Assembly (NCBI RefSeq): GCF_025352645.1
Contig: NZ_JANXSO010000001.1
Coordinates: forward strand, 1 to 37,675
DNA from: Iodobacter sp.
GTDB lineage: Bacteria; Pseudomonadota; Gammaproteobacteria; Burkholderiales; Chitinibacteraceae
Length of the DNA: 37,675 bases
Direction of reading: 5' to 3'
Below are positions 1 through 7,766 of the stretch, one piece after another. Numbering within the stretch: position 1 is the first letter of the stretch; each line of letters opens with the position of its first letter. The notes beneath the pieces were generated by a model that saw nothing but the letters and a program-made list of their open reading frames with translations, ran no database searches and was not told the DNA's origin. The translations under genes and the position numbers were made by a program.

Positions 1-10
1 AACCCGAAGG

Positions 11-110
11 GCTGAGCCGGAAAACGGCCATTCACTGCGTTATGCTCCTCGGAAATAACCAGTTATTGCCTTCGTCGCATGCCTTGTGCCTGGCCGTTTT
101 CCGGCTCAGC
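11..110. repeat. Large inverted repeat (REP/MITE-like hairpin)
   Basis: Perfect 20-bp arms at 11-30 and 91-110 are exact reverse complements. The centre carries a second small palindrome, AATAAC-CA-GTTATT, around 55-68, and further imperfect pairing lies between. The whole 100-bp unit can fold into one long stem. No coding frame fits it. It looks like a dispersed intergenic repeat, not a gene-specific terminator, because no T-run follows on either strand. Family membership cannot be proved from one copy. Confidence 0.75.
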
Positions 111-226
111 GCAATTGTGAATGAAACGTCAACAGACCCTAGCTATTTGTGGTTTTTCAAGTATTTGTGGATGGCATTTTTTAGACACTGCAGAGCAAAA
201 AAAGCGCTGAAGTGTTGCATTGTGAG

Positions 227-257
227 GCGGAAGATCTAGGGGTTTTCCGCTATTTTT
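227..257 (+). terminator. Weak terminator-like hairpin
   Basis: GCGGAA (227-232) pairs with TTCCGC (245-250) and is followed by TATTTTT. It lies just upstream of the psrA promoter and might insulate it from upstream transcription. The stem is only 6 bp. The rest of 111-267 holds nothing recognisable; a 65-codon frame over 42-239 runs through the hairpin and is not gene-like. Confidence 0.3.
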
Positions 258-267
258 ACGTCTTGGC

Positions 268-294
268 TTGACAATAAAGTCAACTTCTTATAAT
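268..294 (+). promoter_or_regulatory. Sigma-70 promoter of psrA-fadE
   Basis: A consensus -35 TTGACA (268-273) and a consensus -10 TATAAT (289-294) are separated by 15 bp. That is shorter than the optimal 17 but both hexamers are perfect. The -10 overlaps the palindromic operator at 292-315, which suits autorepression by the gene product. The predicted start is about 301, giving a leader of about 50 nt before the GTG start. Confidence 0.7.
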
Positions 295-315
295 TTCAAA
301 CGGTCGTTTGAAATT
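292..315. promoter_or_regulatory. PsrA-type operator
   Basis: A perfect palindrome with arms AATTTCAAAC (292-301) and GTTTGAAATT (306-315) around a 4-bp centre. Its core CAAAC-N4-GTTTG matches the pseudomonad PsrA consensus [G/C]AAAC-N2-4-GTTT[G/C] as I recall it. It covers the end of the -10 box and the likely start of transcription, so binding would block the promoter. A related site lies at 3603-3616. Confidence 0.75.
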
Positions 316-350
316 GTTTTAAATCAACTACACCCAGCAGGAGTCGTAAC

Positions 351-998
351 GTGGTCGAATCGGTCAAGGCGCAAGATACAGCAAACCGCATTTTAGATGC
401 AGCCGAGCCTCTTTTTGTAGAACACGGCTTTGATGCCACTTCAATGCGCATGATTACGCAATCGGCCCGAGTCAATATTGCGGCAGTTAATTACTATTAC
501 CACTCTAAAGACGGTTTATTTCGCGCGGTATTTGAACGCCGCGCTGAGCCATTTGCCAGATTGCTATTAGGCAAGCTAGAGGAATTAGAGCAAAGCGTCG
601 CTCAGCCAACGGCGGATCAAGTAGCAGAAGCATTTGTAATGGCTTCTTTAGAAATGGGAAGAAATCCAGAATACGGTGGTTTATTATTTGTTCGCTTAGT
701 GGCCCGTACATTTGTTGAGCCGCATCCAGAATTAAAAGCGACCATGCCACAGCGATATGGTGAATTAACGCGGCGGTATTTAGCGGCATTAGGGCGGGCT
801 TTACCACATCTGTCTGAATTAGAAGTGCAATGGCGTTTCCATTTTTTATCTAGTGCTATGTTTAATGCATTCGCTGGTAATAATGTTTTACGTTTATTTA
901 CCGAAAGCTCACTCGTCAATGCCCGTGATCCTGCATTGGTGGTTCGAATGTTAATGCCATTTATCCGTGCTGGCCTCAATGCGCCAGCAGCCCAATAA
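351..998 (+). CDS. psrA: TetR-family regulator, PsrA-like (fatty-acid responsive)
   Basis: 215-aa TetR/AcrR-family repressor. The N-terminal helix-turn-helix domain covers roughly residues 10-58 (ILDAAEPLF, then MRMITQSARVNIAAVNYYY, typical of TetR recognition helices). The C-terminal all-helical ligand domain has a WRFHFLSS segment like PsrA's WRVHF region. The start is GTG at 351, supported by a GCAGGAG ribosome site 8 nt upstream. The stop is 11 bp before fadE, so the two are an operon. The PsrA-like operator on its own promoter and the adjacent beta-oxidation genes suggest it represses fatty-acid degradation until acyl-CoA or fatty acid binds. The family is certain; the PsrA identity is inferred from context, operator and overall resemblance. 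Confidence 0.85.
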   Translation: MVESVKAQDTANRILDAAEPLFVEHGFDATSMRMITQSARVNIAAVNYYYHSKDGLFRAVFERRAEPFARLLLGKLEELEQSVAQPTADQVAEAFVMASLEMGRNPEYGGLLFVRLVARTFVEPHPELKATMPQRYGELTRRYLAALGRALPHLSELEVQWRFHFLSSAMFNAFAGNNVLRLFTESSLVNARDPALVVRMLMPFIRAGLNAPAAQ

Positions 999-1009
999 AG
1001 GAAACTGTC

Positions 1010-3559
1010 ATGACTAACTTATTGCTGCATGTATTTGTCATTCTAGGAGCATTTATGCTTCTGGCTTACTGGCGTGCTCCGCTCTGGCTCAGCTCTGTGC
1101 TGTTTTTAGGTGCAACTGCTGCTGGTGTACAAATCGGCGGTATGCCGATGTATTCTTTGATTGTTGTTGGCGTTGTTGTAGCGCTGATCAATATCAAACC
1201 GATACGCCGCGCATTGTTAACGGGCCCTATTTTTGGCGTCTTCCGCAAAATCACCCCTGCCATGTCGCAAACTGAGCAAGAAGCGGTTGATGCGGGCACG
1301 GTATGGTGGGATCGCGATTTATTCTCAGGCAAGCCTGATTTTGATCGCCTGCATGCTATTCCGCAAGCCACCTTAACGGCTGAAGAGCAAGCCTTCTTGG
1401 ATGGCCCAACTGAGCAGCTGTGCGCGATGCTGGATGATTGGAAAATCTCCACCCAGCATAAAGATCTGCCGCCTGAAGCTTGGCAGTTTATTAAAGACAA
1501 CGGCTTCTTGGGCATGATCATCAAGAAGAAATATGGTGGTAAAGAATTCAGCAATACGGCGCATGCCCGTGTTGTAACCAAAATTGCAACGCGCTCCGGC
1601 TCGGCGGCTGTATCCGTGATGGTGCCAAACTCACTCGGGCCAGGCGAATTGCTGCAGCATTATGGTACCGATGAGCAAAAGAACTACTACCTGCCACGTT
1701 TAGCCAAGGGTATTGATATCCCTTGCTTTGCACTGACTAGCCCAGATGCCGGTTCAGATGCGGGTGGTATTCCTGACTTTGGTAAGGTTTGTCGTGGTAG
1801 CTACACCGATCCACGTACCGGTGCTTACCATGAAAATGTGCTGGGTATTCGCCTTTCTTGGGAAAAGCGTTATATCACACTGGGCCCAATCGCTACGGTG
1901 CTGGGTATGGCGTTCAAGCTGTATGACCCAGAGCATTTATTAAGCGAAAAAGAAGATATCGGTATTACCTGCGCGCTGATTCCTACTGAGCACGAAGGCG
2001 TACATATTGGCCGTCGCCATTACCCTGGCACAGCGGTATTCCAGAACGGCCCGAACTGGGGTAAAGACGTATTTATCCCTATGGATTGGGTGATTGGTGG
2101 CGCAGAGTACGTTGGCCAAGGCTGGCGCATGCTGGTTGAGTGCTTATCGGTAGGGCGTTGTATTTCTCTACCTGCCATGTCGGTAGCGTCAGGCATGGTG
2201 TCCTCTTACACCACCGGTGCTTACTCAAGGATTCGTAATCAGTTTGGTTTATCGATTGGCCGCTTTGAAGGCGTGGACGAAGCGCTGGGCCGTATCGGTG
2301 GGATGACTTATCAGATGGATGCGGCACAACGCCTTGCGTTGGCTGGCCTTGATATGGGCGAAAAACCATCCGTGCTGTCAGGTATTCTGAAGTATCACAA
2401 CACCGAGCGCATGCGTAAGGTGATTAACGATGCAATGGATGTGCACGGTGGCAAAGCCGTATGTACCGGCCCACGTAATTACCTTGCGGGTGCTTATGGT
2501 GCGATTCCGGTGGCCATTACGGTTGAAGGCGCAAACATCTTAACCCGCAGCATGATTATCTTTGGTCAGGGAGCAATTCGTTGCCATCCGTTTGTACTGA
2601 CTGAATTACGCGCGGCAATGAATAAAGATTTACCTGCTTTTGATACCGCAGTAATTGGCCATATCGGCTTTGCGGTATCCAATGCAGTACGCGCTGTTGT
2701 AATGGGTTTGACGGGCGCAAAATTAGTTGGCTCACCGAAGTCCGGTGCAATGGCGCAGCGTTATCGCAATGTAGTGCGTTTCTCTTCAGCTTTTGCCTTC
2801 CTTGCTGATATGGGTATGGCCTCCCTTGGTGGTAGCTTGAAGTTCCGCGAAAAACTATCGGCGCGTTTGGGCGATATGTTGTCGGGTCTTTATATTGCGA
2901 CTGCCGCATTGAAAAAATTCAATGACGATGGCGCACCCAAAGAAGACTTGCCACTGGTAGCTTGGGCGGTTGATTCGGCGCTATACGATTGTCAGGTCGC
3001 GATGGATGGCTTTATGGCCAATCATCCAAGCCGTGCGCTCGCCTTCTTGATGCGCGCTCTGGTGTTCCCATTGGGCTTGAGCTTAAAAGCAGCAACAGAT
3101 AGTGATGGCACTAAGATTGCACGTCTGTTGATGGAGCCTTCGGTTGCCCGTGATCGCCTGACGCAATACATGTATCGCTCAAAAGACGAAAACGATCCTG
3201 TTGGCGTGTTAGAGCATGCATTGAAAGCGGTGATCGAGACTGAAGCGTTGGAAGGTAAGCTGCGCAACGCGCATCGCAAAGGTACTTTAAAGAGCATCAC
3301 TTCAGGTGAGCGTTTGGCTGAGGCACTGAGCACAGGTTTGATTACAACGGCTGAATTTGCTGCTGTAGAGCGCGCTCGTCGCTTACGCCGTGAAGTGATT
3401 ATGGTGGATGATTTTGATGCCACTTTGACCTTCTCTGATGACAACGCCATTCATCGCGATATTTTAAACCAGCCTAAAGGCTTAGATATTGCGGCATCGC
3501 CTAAGGTGAATGCGGTGGAAAGTGTAAAAATAGCAACAGAAACTCGTCCAGTGTCATAA
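1010..3559 (+). CDS. fadE: Acyl-CoA dehydrogenase FadE
   Basis: 849-aa FadE-type acyl-CoA dehydrogenase, close to the roughly 815 aa of E. coli FadE. It performs the first step of beta-oxidation, FAD-dependent oxidation of acyl-CoA to trans-2-enoyl-CoA. Two or three hydrophobic N-terminal segments (about residues 3-65) should attach it to the inner membrane. The dehydrogenase core follows (about 110-570), with the ALTSPDAGSDAGG flavin-site region and VEGANILTRSMIIFGQG, where the FadE family normally carries its catalytic glutamate. The remainder is the FadE-specific C-terminal domain (DUF1974). The AAGGAA ribosome site precedes the ATG by 8 nt. It is co-transcribed with the upstream regulator. 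Confidence 0.95.
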   Translation: MTNLLLHVFVILGAFMLLAYWRAPLWLSSVLFLGATAAGVQIGGMPMYSLIVVGVVVALINIKPIRRALLTGPIFGVFRKITPAMSQTEQEAVDAGTVWWDRDLFSGKPDFDRLHAIPQATLTAEEQAFLDGPTEQLCAMLDDWKISTQHKDLPPEAWQFIKDNGFLGMIIKKKYGGKEFSNTAHARVVTKIATRSGSAAVSVMVPNSLGPGELLQHYGTDEQKNYYLPRLAKGIDIPCFALTSPDAGSDAGGIPDFGKVCRGSYTDPRTGAYHENVLGIRLSWEKRYITLGPIATVLGMAFKLYDPEHLLSEKEDIGITCALIPTEHEGVHIGRRHYPGTAVFQNGPNWGKDVFIPMDWVIGGAEYVGQGWRMLVECLSVGRCISLPAMSVASGMVSSYTTGAYSRIRNQFGLSIGRFEGVDEALGRIGGMTYQMDAAQRLALAGLDMGEKPSVLSGILKYHNTERMRKVINDAMDVHGGKAVCTGPRNYLAGAYGAIPVAITVEGANILTRSMIIFGQGAIRCHPFVLTELRAAMNKDLPAFDTAVIGHIGFAVSNAVRAVVMGLTGAKLVGSPKSGAMAQRYRNVVRFSSAFAFLADMGMASLGGSLKFREKLSARLGDMLSGLYIATAALKKFNDDGAPKEDLPLVAWAVDSALYDCQVAMDGFMANHPSRALAFLMRALVFPLGLSLKAATDSDGTKIARLLMEPSVARDRLTQYMYRSKDENDPVGVLEHALKAVIETEALEGKLRNAHRKGTLKSITSGERLAEALSTGLITTAEFAAVERARRLRREVIMVDDFDATLTFSDDNAIHRDILNQPKGLDIAASPKVNAVESVKIATETRPVS

Positions 3560-3565
3560 AAAAAG

Positions 3566-3594
3566 AGGGATTTCATCGGCGTGATGAAATCCCT
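3566..3594. terminator. Hairpin after fadE (terminator-like)
   Basis: A perfect 12-bp stem, AGGGATTTCATC (3566-3577) with its complement (3583-3594), and a 5-nt loop. It begins 7 bp after the fadE stop. A run of seven A precedes it, but no T-run follows on the plus strand. It is therefore a canonical intrinsic terminator only for minus-strand transcripts, and for fadE it may act as a 3'-end stabiliser or weak terminator. Confidence 0.6.
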
Positions 3595-3602
3595 AATGCG
3601 CT

Positions 3603-3616
3603 GAAACAGTTGTTTG
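3603..3616. promoter_or_regulatory. Second PsrA-type site upstream of the FadL-like gene
   Basis: GAAAC (3603-3607), four bases, then GTTTG (3612-3616). This fits the same [G/C]AAAC-N2-4-GTTT[G/C] pattern as the psrA operator, and both sites continue into AA on the right. It lies about 175 bp upstream of the FadL-like gene. I see a possible promoter nearer the gene (TTGCAA at 3731 and TAAAAT at 3752, 15-bp spacing), so the site would act at a distance or on another promoter. Confidence 0.5.
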
Positions 3617-3790
3617 AATAAAAATAAGCTTGCACCCACTTAGTGTCCTAAAATCGATAAAGCCCAAATGTGCGAGATGAGTAAGGGCAGCTTACCATCT
3701 GCGAAAGTGCCAAAGAGTACTTGGGGTTTGTTGCAATTTTATTGCTTAGGATAAAATCACAGGCCAATTGGCCGCCGTTGGAGATAGACG

Positions 3791-5095
3791 ATGTCTGAGA
3801 CTATTCGTATGGCAATTCGTACTTTAGGTGTGGCAAGCTTATTCATTGCAGGCAACGCCCTTGCTTCTGGTTATCATTTTGGTGTGCAAAGCGTCAGCTC
3901 GCAAGGCGTTGCCAATTCAAACGCTGCTGAGGCAGAAGACGCTACTGTATTGTTTTACAACCCAGCAGGGATGACGCGTTTACCAGGCACCAATATCTCT
4001 GGTGCCTTAGTCGTAGTTGATCCACATATCAGCTTTTCTAATCTGAATGCGACCAATAGCCGCAAAAAAACTGTTACTGGGAATGATGGTGGTTCTCCAA
4101 CCGCGCCAGTCTATGTTCCGCAAACCTATATGACACATCAGATTAATGATCAGTTGTTTGTTGGTTTGGCCATGTTTGTGCCATTTGGTGATAAAACAAA
4201 TTTTGATGAAAAATGGATCGGTCGTTATAACGGCACCGACCTTGAGCTAATGACGCTAGCGCTTAATCCTTCGATTGCCTACAAGGTTAACGAGCAGTTT
4301 TCTGTTGGTGCAGGTGTCACGGCCCAATACATGAAAGCACGCTTTAAGAAAATGATTGATTTAGGCAAGCTAACCGTAGGCGGAAATCCTAGTCCGGCTC
4401 TTGATGGATCGATGGATTACGAAGGCGATAACTGGGCTTATGGCTTTAATCTGGGTGTCACTTGGAAGGTAGATGATAGTTTGCGCTTTGGTGCGGCTTA
4501 TCGATCTAGCCTAAGCCATAGCCTGCAAGGTGATACTAAGTTTACCGTACCGTCTGTTTTCCCTCCTGGTATTGCGGTGGCTGGAAAATTGCTTAATTCA
4601 AATGGTACGGTTGATTTAGAAACACCAGATTCATTTGCGATTAACTTTTATAAAAAATTAAATAGCCAATTTGCATTAACCGGTGATTGGACACATACCT
4701 GGCACTCTAAATTTCAAGATTTAATTCTGAAAACGGACGCTGGTTTTAATGCAGATATTGAACAAAAGTGGCGCGATACGGATCGCTTTTCTTTGGGGCT
4801 GAGTTATCAATATAACGATCCTTTGAAATTACGCTTTGGTTTGGCTTACGATCAATCGCCAGCAGATCAGGCGAAGTATCGTATTGCTAACTTGCCAGAC
4901 AGCGATCGCTATTGGTTCTCAACAGGGTTTAACTACGCAATCGATAAAAATATGTCAGTCGATTTGGCTTATACCTATGTGAAGTTTAAAGACTCAAGCA
5001 TGGCGAATATTGATAGCAGCAATGCCGTAACAACGAATGCAGATATATCTGCCTATGCCAATGTATTTGGTGCGCAATTGAACTACCGCTTCTGA
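3791..5095 (+). CDS. fadL: FadL/OmpP1/TodX-family outer-membrane transporter
   Basis: 434-aa outer-membrane beta-barrel of the FadL family, expected to pass long-chain fatty acids or other hydrophobic compounds across the outer membrane. A signal peptide occupies residues 1 to about 26 and ends near ALASG. The mature N-terminus has the FadL hatch region, including ATVLFYNPAGMTRL, with the diagnostic NPAGM. Alternating beta-strand segments fill the rest and the protein ends in YRF, a C-terminal phenylalanine typical of outer-membrane proteins. A GGAG-containing ribosome site precedes the ATG. Its place between fadE and the hydratase/dehydrogenase gene argues for fatty-acid uptake. Substrate range is not visible, and some relatives carry aromatic compounds. 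Confidence 0.9.
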   Translation: MSETIRMAIRTLGVASLFIAGNALASGYHFGVQSVSSQGVANSNAAEAEDATVLFYNPAGMTRLPGTNISGALVVVDPHISFSNLNATNSRKKTVTGNDGGSPTAPVYVPQTYMTHQINDQLFVGLAMFVPFGDKTNFDEKWIGRYNGTDLELMTLALNPSIAYKVNEQFSVGAGVTAQYMKARFKKMIDLGKLTVGGNPSPALDGSMDYEGDNWAYGFNLGVTWKVDDSLRFGAAYRSSLSHSLQGDTKFTVPSVFPPGIAVAGKLLNSNGTVDLETPDSFAINFYKKLNSQFALTGDWTHTWHSKFQDLILKTDAGFNADIEQKWRDTDRFSLGLSYQYNDPLKLRFGLAYDQSPADQAKYRIANLPDSDRYWFSTGFNYAIDKNMSVDLAYTYVKFKDSSMANIDSSNAVTTNADISAYANVFGAQLNYRF

Positions 5096-5107
5096 TTTTT
5101 GTTTATC

Positions 5108-5130
5108 CCTCCCCTTAGCGGGGGAGGTTT
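5108..5130 (+). terminator. Terminator after the FadL-like gene
   Basis: The stem CCTCCCC (5108-5114) with GGGGAGG (5121-5127) and a 6-nt loop is followed by TTTCGTTT. A second small GC hairpin (GCGGC-TCTC-GCCGC, 5144-5157) lies further on, shortly before the next ribosome site. Some readthrough into the next gene is possible. Confidence 0.65.
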
Positions 5131-5185
5131 CGTTTGACTCTGGGCGGCTCTCGCCGCTCTTCCTTTCCTTTTAGCGAGGCTAAAC

Positions 5186-7555
5186 ATGGCCAATACCGTG
5201 CATATCCGTCAGGTTGCCGTTCTCGGCGCGGGCGTAATGGGAGCGCAAATTGCTGCCCATCTTGCCAATGCGGGAATTAAAACCGTTTTATTTGATTTGC
5301 CTGCCAAAGAAGGTGATGCAAATGGCATTGCAACTAAAGCAATTGCCAATCTTAAAAAAATGAAACCGTCGCCATTAGCCTCAGCGATGCGCGCGGATCA
5401 TATTGAGCCCGCTAATTACGGCTCTGATTTAGAAAAACTAAAAGATTGCGATCTAATTATCGAGGCCATTGCTGAACGCCTTGATTGGAAACTCGATCTT
5501 TATGCCAAGATTGCACCTTTTGTAGCCCCTCACGCTATTCTGGCTTCCAATACATCGGGCTTGTCGATTAATTCCTTAGCAGGTGGTGTACCTGAGCAAT
5601 TACGCAGCCGTTTCTGCGGGATTCACTTCTTTAACCCACCACGCTATATGTATCTGGTTGAGCTGATTGCGGACTCCCAGACTGATCCTGCAATGATGGA
5701 TGCGCTGGAAAGCTTCCTTGCTACCCGCATGGGCAAGGGCGTAGTACGCGCTAAAGACACCCCTAACTTTGTTGCCAACCGCATCGGTGTGTTCTCCATG
5801 CTGGCAACGATTTATCACGCCGAACGCCTCGGCATCCGTTTTGATGTGGTTGATGATCTGACTGGCCCACGCTTGGGCCGCCCAAAATCAGCCACTTTCC
5901 GCACTGCCGACGTGGTTGGGCTGGATACCTTTGCTCATGTGGTTAAAACCATGACTGAGCAGTTGGCGTCAGACCCTTGGCACAAATACTTCACAGTTCC
6001 GGCATGGATGCAAAAACTGATTGAAAACGGCGCTTTGGGCCAAAAAACCAAGGCTGGCGTATTTAAGAAAGTGGGCCGTGATGTATTGATGCTTGACCCT
6101 GCTACAGGCGAATATATTGCCGGTGGACAAAAGGGTAGCGATGAAGTGAAAGCGCTGCTCAAAATCACTGATCCAGCTGCACGCTTTAAAGCATTACGCG
6201 AATCCGCTCACCCGGAAGCGCAATTCCTCTGGGCCTGCATGCGCGATGTATGGCATTACATCAGCTATCACCTTGATACTATTGCCGATAACGCTCGCGA
6301 TGTGGATTTTGCGATTCGCTGGGGTTTCGGCTGGAATCAAGGCCCGTTTGAGCAGTGGCAAGCCGCTGGTTGGAAAGATATTGCAGCGGCCATTGCTGCA
6401 GATTCAGCTGCAGGCCAAGCGATGAGCGATGTGGCTCTGCCAGCTTGGGTGGCTTCGCGTGATGCAGTACACACACCAGAAGGCTCGTTCAGCGCGGCAG
6501 AAAATGCCCTGAAACAACGCTCCAACTTGCCGGTTTATAAGCGTCAGCTTTATCCGCCAACCGTAGTCGGTGATGCAGCACCAGTGTATGGCGAAACTAT
6601 TTTTGAAAACGACGGCGTTCGTCTCTGGGTTCAGCCTGGTGAAGACGTTGCTGTTCTCAGCTTTAAAACCAAAGCGCATTGCATTGGCCCAGATGTTCTG
6701 GCTGGTGTAAATCAGGCCGTAACGATCGCTGAAGAGCGCTACGCTGGCTTGGTGGTTTGGCATCCAGAAGCACCGTTCTCGGTAGGTGCAGATTTGATGA
6801 GCATGGGCCCAGCCTTTATGACTGGCGACTTTGCTTCAATCGAAAACATGGTGGCCGAATTCCAAAAAGCCAGTATGCGCATCAAATATGCCGCAGTGCC
6901 GGTGGTTGGCGCGGCTCAGGGCTATGCCTTTGGTGGCGGTTGTGAATTCTTAATGCACTGCTCACGCGTTGTGGCTTGCCTTGAAACCTATATCGGCTTG
7001 GTTGAAGTCGGCGTGGGTCTCTTGCCAGCAGGCGGTGGGTGTAAAGAATTTGCACTGCGTGCCTCGCAAGAAGCAAAGGGCGATATCGTTGCTGCTCTGA
7101 AAGATTACTACCTGTCGGTTGCGATGGCGAAAGTGGGTACCAGTGCAGAAGAAGGCCAGCAAATCGGCTATCTGCGTAGCTCCGATATTATTGTGTTTAA
7201 CCCGAATGAATTGCTCTACGTGGCTAAAGCGCAAGTACGTGCCATGAGCGAATCAGGCTACAAAGCACCGGTTAAGCCTAAATCATTTGCTGTAGCGGGC
7301 CGCGCAGGCGCTGCAACCATCAAGGGCCAGCTGATTAATATGCTGGAAGGCGGCTTTATCTCTAAGCACGACTACCTGATTGCCGGCCATATCGCCGAAA
7401 TCATGACCGGTGGTGATGTAGATGCGGGCACGCTGGTGGATGAAGAATGGATCCTCAAGCTAGAACGTGAGCGCTTTATGAAGCTGCTGAAAACCGGCAA
7501 AACACAAGAGCGCATCATGTATATGCTGGAAAACAACAAGCCGCTGCGTAACTAA
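5186..7555 (+). CDS. fadN: 3-hydroxyacyl-CoA dehydrogenase/enoyl-CoA hydratase fusion (FadN-like)
   Basis: 789-aa bifunctional beta-oxidation enzyme with the dehydrogenase first and the hydratase last. This is the reverse of E. coli FadB and the order seen in Bacillus FadN, which has about the same length. The Rossmann motif is GAGVMG at 14-19. The dehydrogenase catalytic histidine is in GIHFFNPP (H147). The crotonase domain spans about 485-660, with an oxyanion-loop motif FSVGADL (531-537) and candidate catalytic glutamates in AFGGGCE (E587) and GLVEVGVG (E607). It should hydrate trans-2-enoyl-CoA and oxidise the 3-hydroxy product with NAD+. The ribosome site is GCGAGG. The thiolase follows after a 211-bp gap filled by a repeat. 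Confidence 0.93.
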   Translation: MANTVHIRQVAVLGAGVMGAQIAAHLANAGIKTVLFDLPAKEGDANGIATKAIANLKKMKPSPLASAMRADHIEPANYGSDLEKLKDCDLIIEAIAERLDWKLDLYAKIAPFVAPHAILASNTSGLSINSLAGGVPEQLRSRFCGIHFFNPPRYMYLVELIADSQTDPAMMDALESFLATRMGKGVVRAKDTPNFVANRIGVFSMLATIYHAERLGIRFDVVDDLTGPRLGRPKSATFRTADVVGLDTFAHVVKTMTEQLASDPWHKYFTVPAWMQKLIENGALGQKTKAGVFKKVGRDVLMLDPATGEYIAGGQKGSDEVKALLKITDPAARFKALRESAHPEAQFLWACMRDVWHYISYHLDTIADNARDVDFAIRWGFGWNQGPFEQWQAAGWKDIAAAIAADSAAGQAMSDVALPAWVASRDAVHTPEGSFSAAENALKQRSNLPVYKRQLYPPTVVGDAAPVYGETIFENDGVRLWVQPGEDVAVLSFKTKAHCIGPDVLAGVNQAVTIAEERYAGLVVWHPEAPFSVGADLMSMGPAFMTGDFASIENMVAEFQKASMRIKYAAVPVVGAAQGYAFGGGCEFLMHCSRVVACLETYIGLVEVGVGLLPAGGGCKEFALRASQEAKGDIVAALKDYYLSVAMAKVGTSAEEGQQIGYLRSSDIIVFNPNELLYVAKAQVRAMSESGYKAPVKPKSFAVAGRAGAATIKGQLINMLEGGFISKHDYLIAGHIAEIMTGGDVDAGTLVDEEWILKLERERFMKLLKTGKTQERIMYMLENNKPLRN

Positions 7556-7572
7556 TTGACATCTAAAGCTGC

Positions 7573-7739
7573 AACACCCAAATCTTGAACCACGGAGATC
7601 ACAGAGGGCACGGAGTTTCACGGAGAAAAGCATGATGACTTCCATTTTATATTTTGAGTTGTTACAGATGTGTGGGTTTTCTCCTTTTCCTCCGTGTTCT
7701 CCGTGTTGAAGGTTTAAGGTTTTCAGGTTTGGATGTTGT
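7573..7739. repeat. Dispersed imperfect palindrome, copy A (CACGGAG/CTCCGTG type)
   Basis: The left arm (about 7573-7626) reads AACACCCAAATCTTGAACC and then several CACGGAG/CACAGAG units. The right arm (about 7675-7739) carries TTTTCTCC, CTCCGTG units and a degenerate complement of the left end. The unit nearly fills the fadN-fadA gap. A second, closely related copy lies at 35834-35970, between hutG and hutI, so this is a dispersed element and not gene-specific regulation. Confidence 0.8.
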
Positions 7740-7766
7740 GGCGATCTAATACTTTAGGAGCTCAAA

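Noticed and set aside
42-239. 65-codon frame at the window start
   Set aside because: It runs through the long hairpin at 11-110, has no ribosome site and no protein-like pattern.
3566-3594. Strong plus-strand intrinsic terminator for fadE
   Set aside because: The stem is good but the T-run is missing on the plus strand, so it is listed only as terminator-like.
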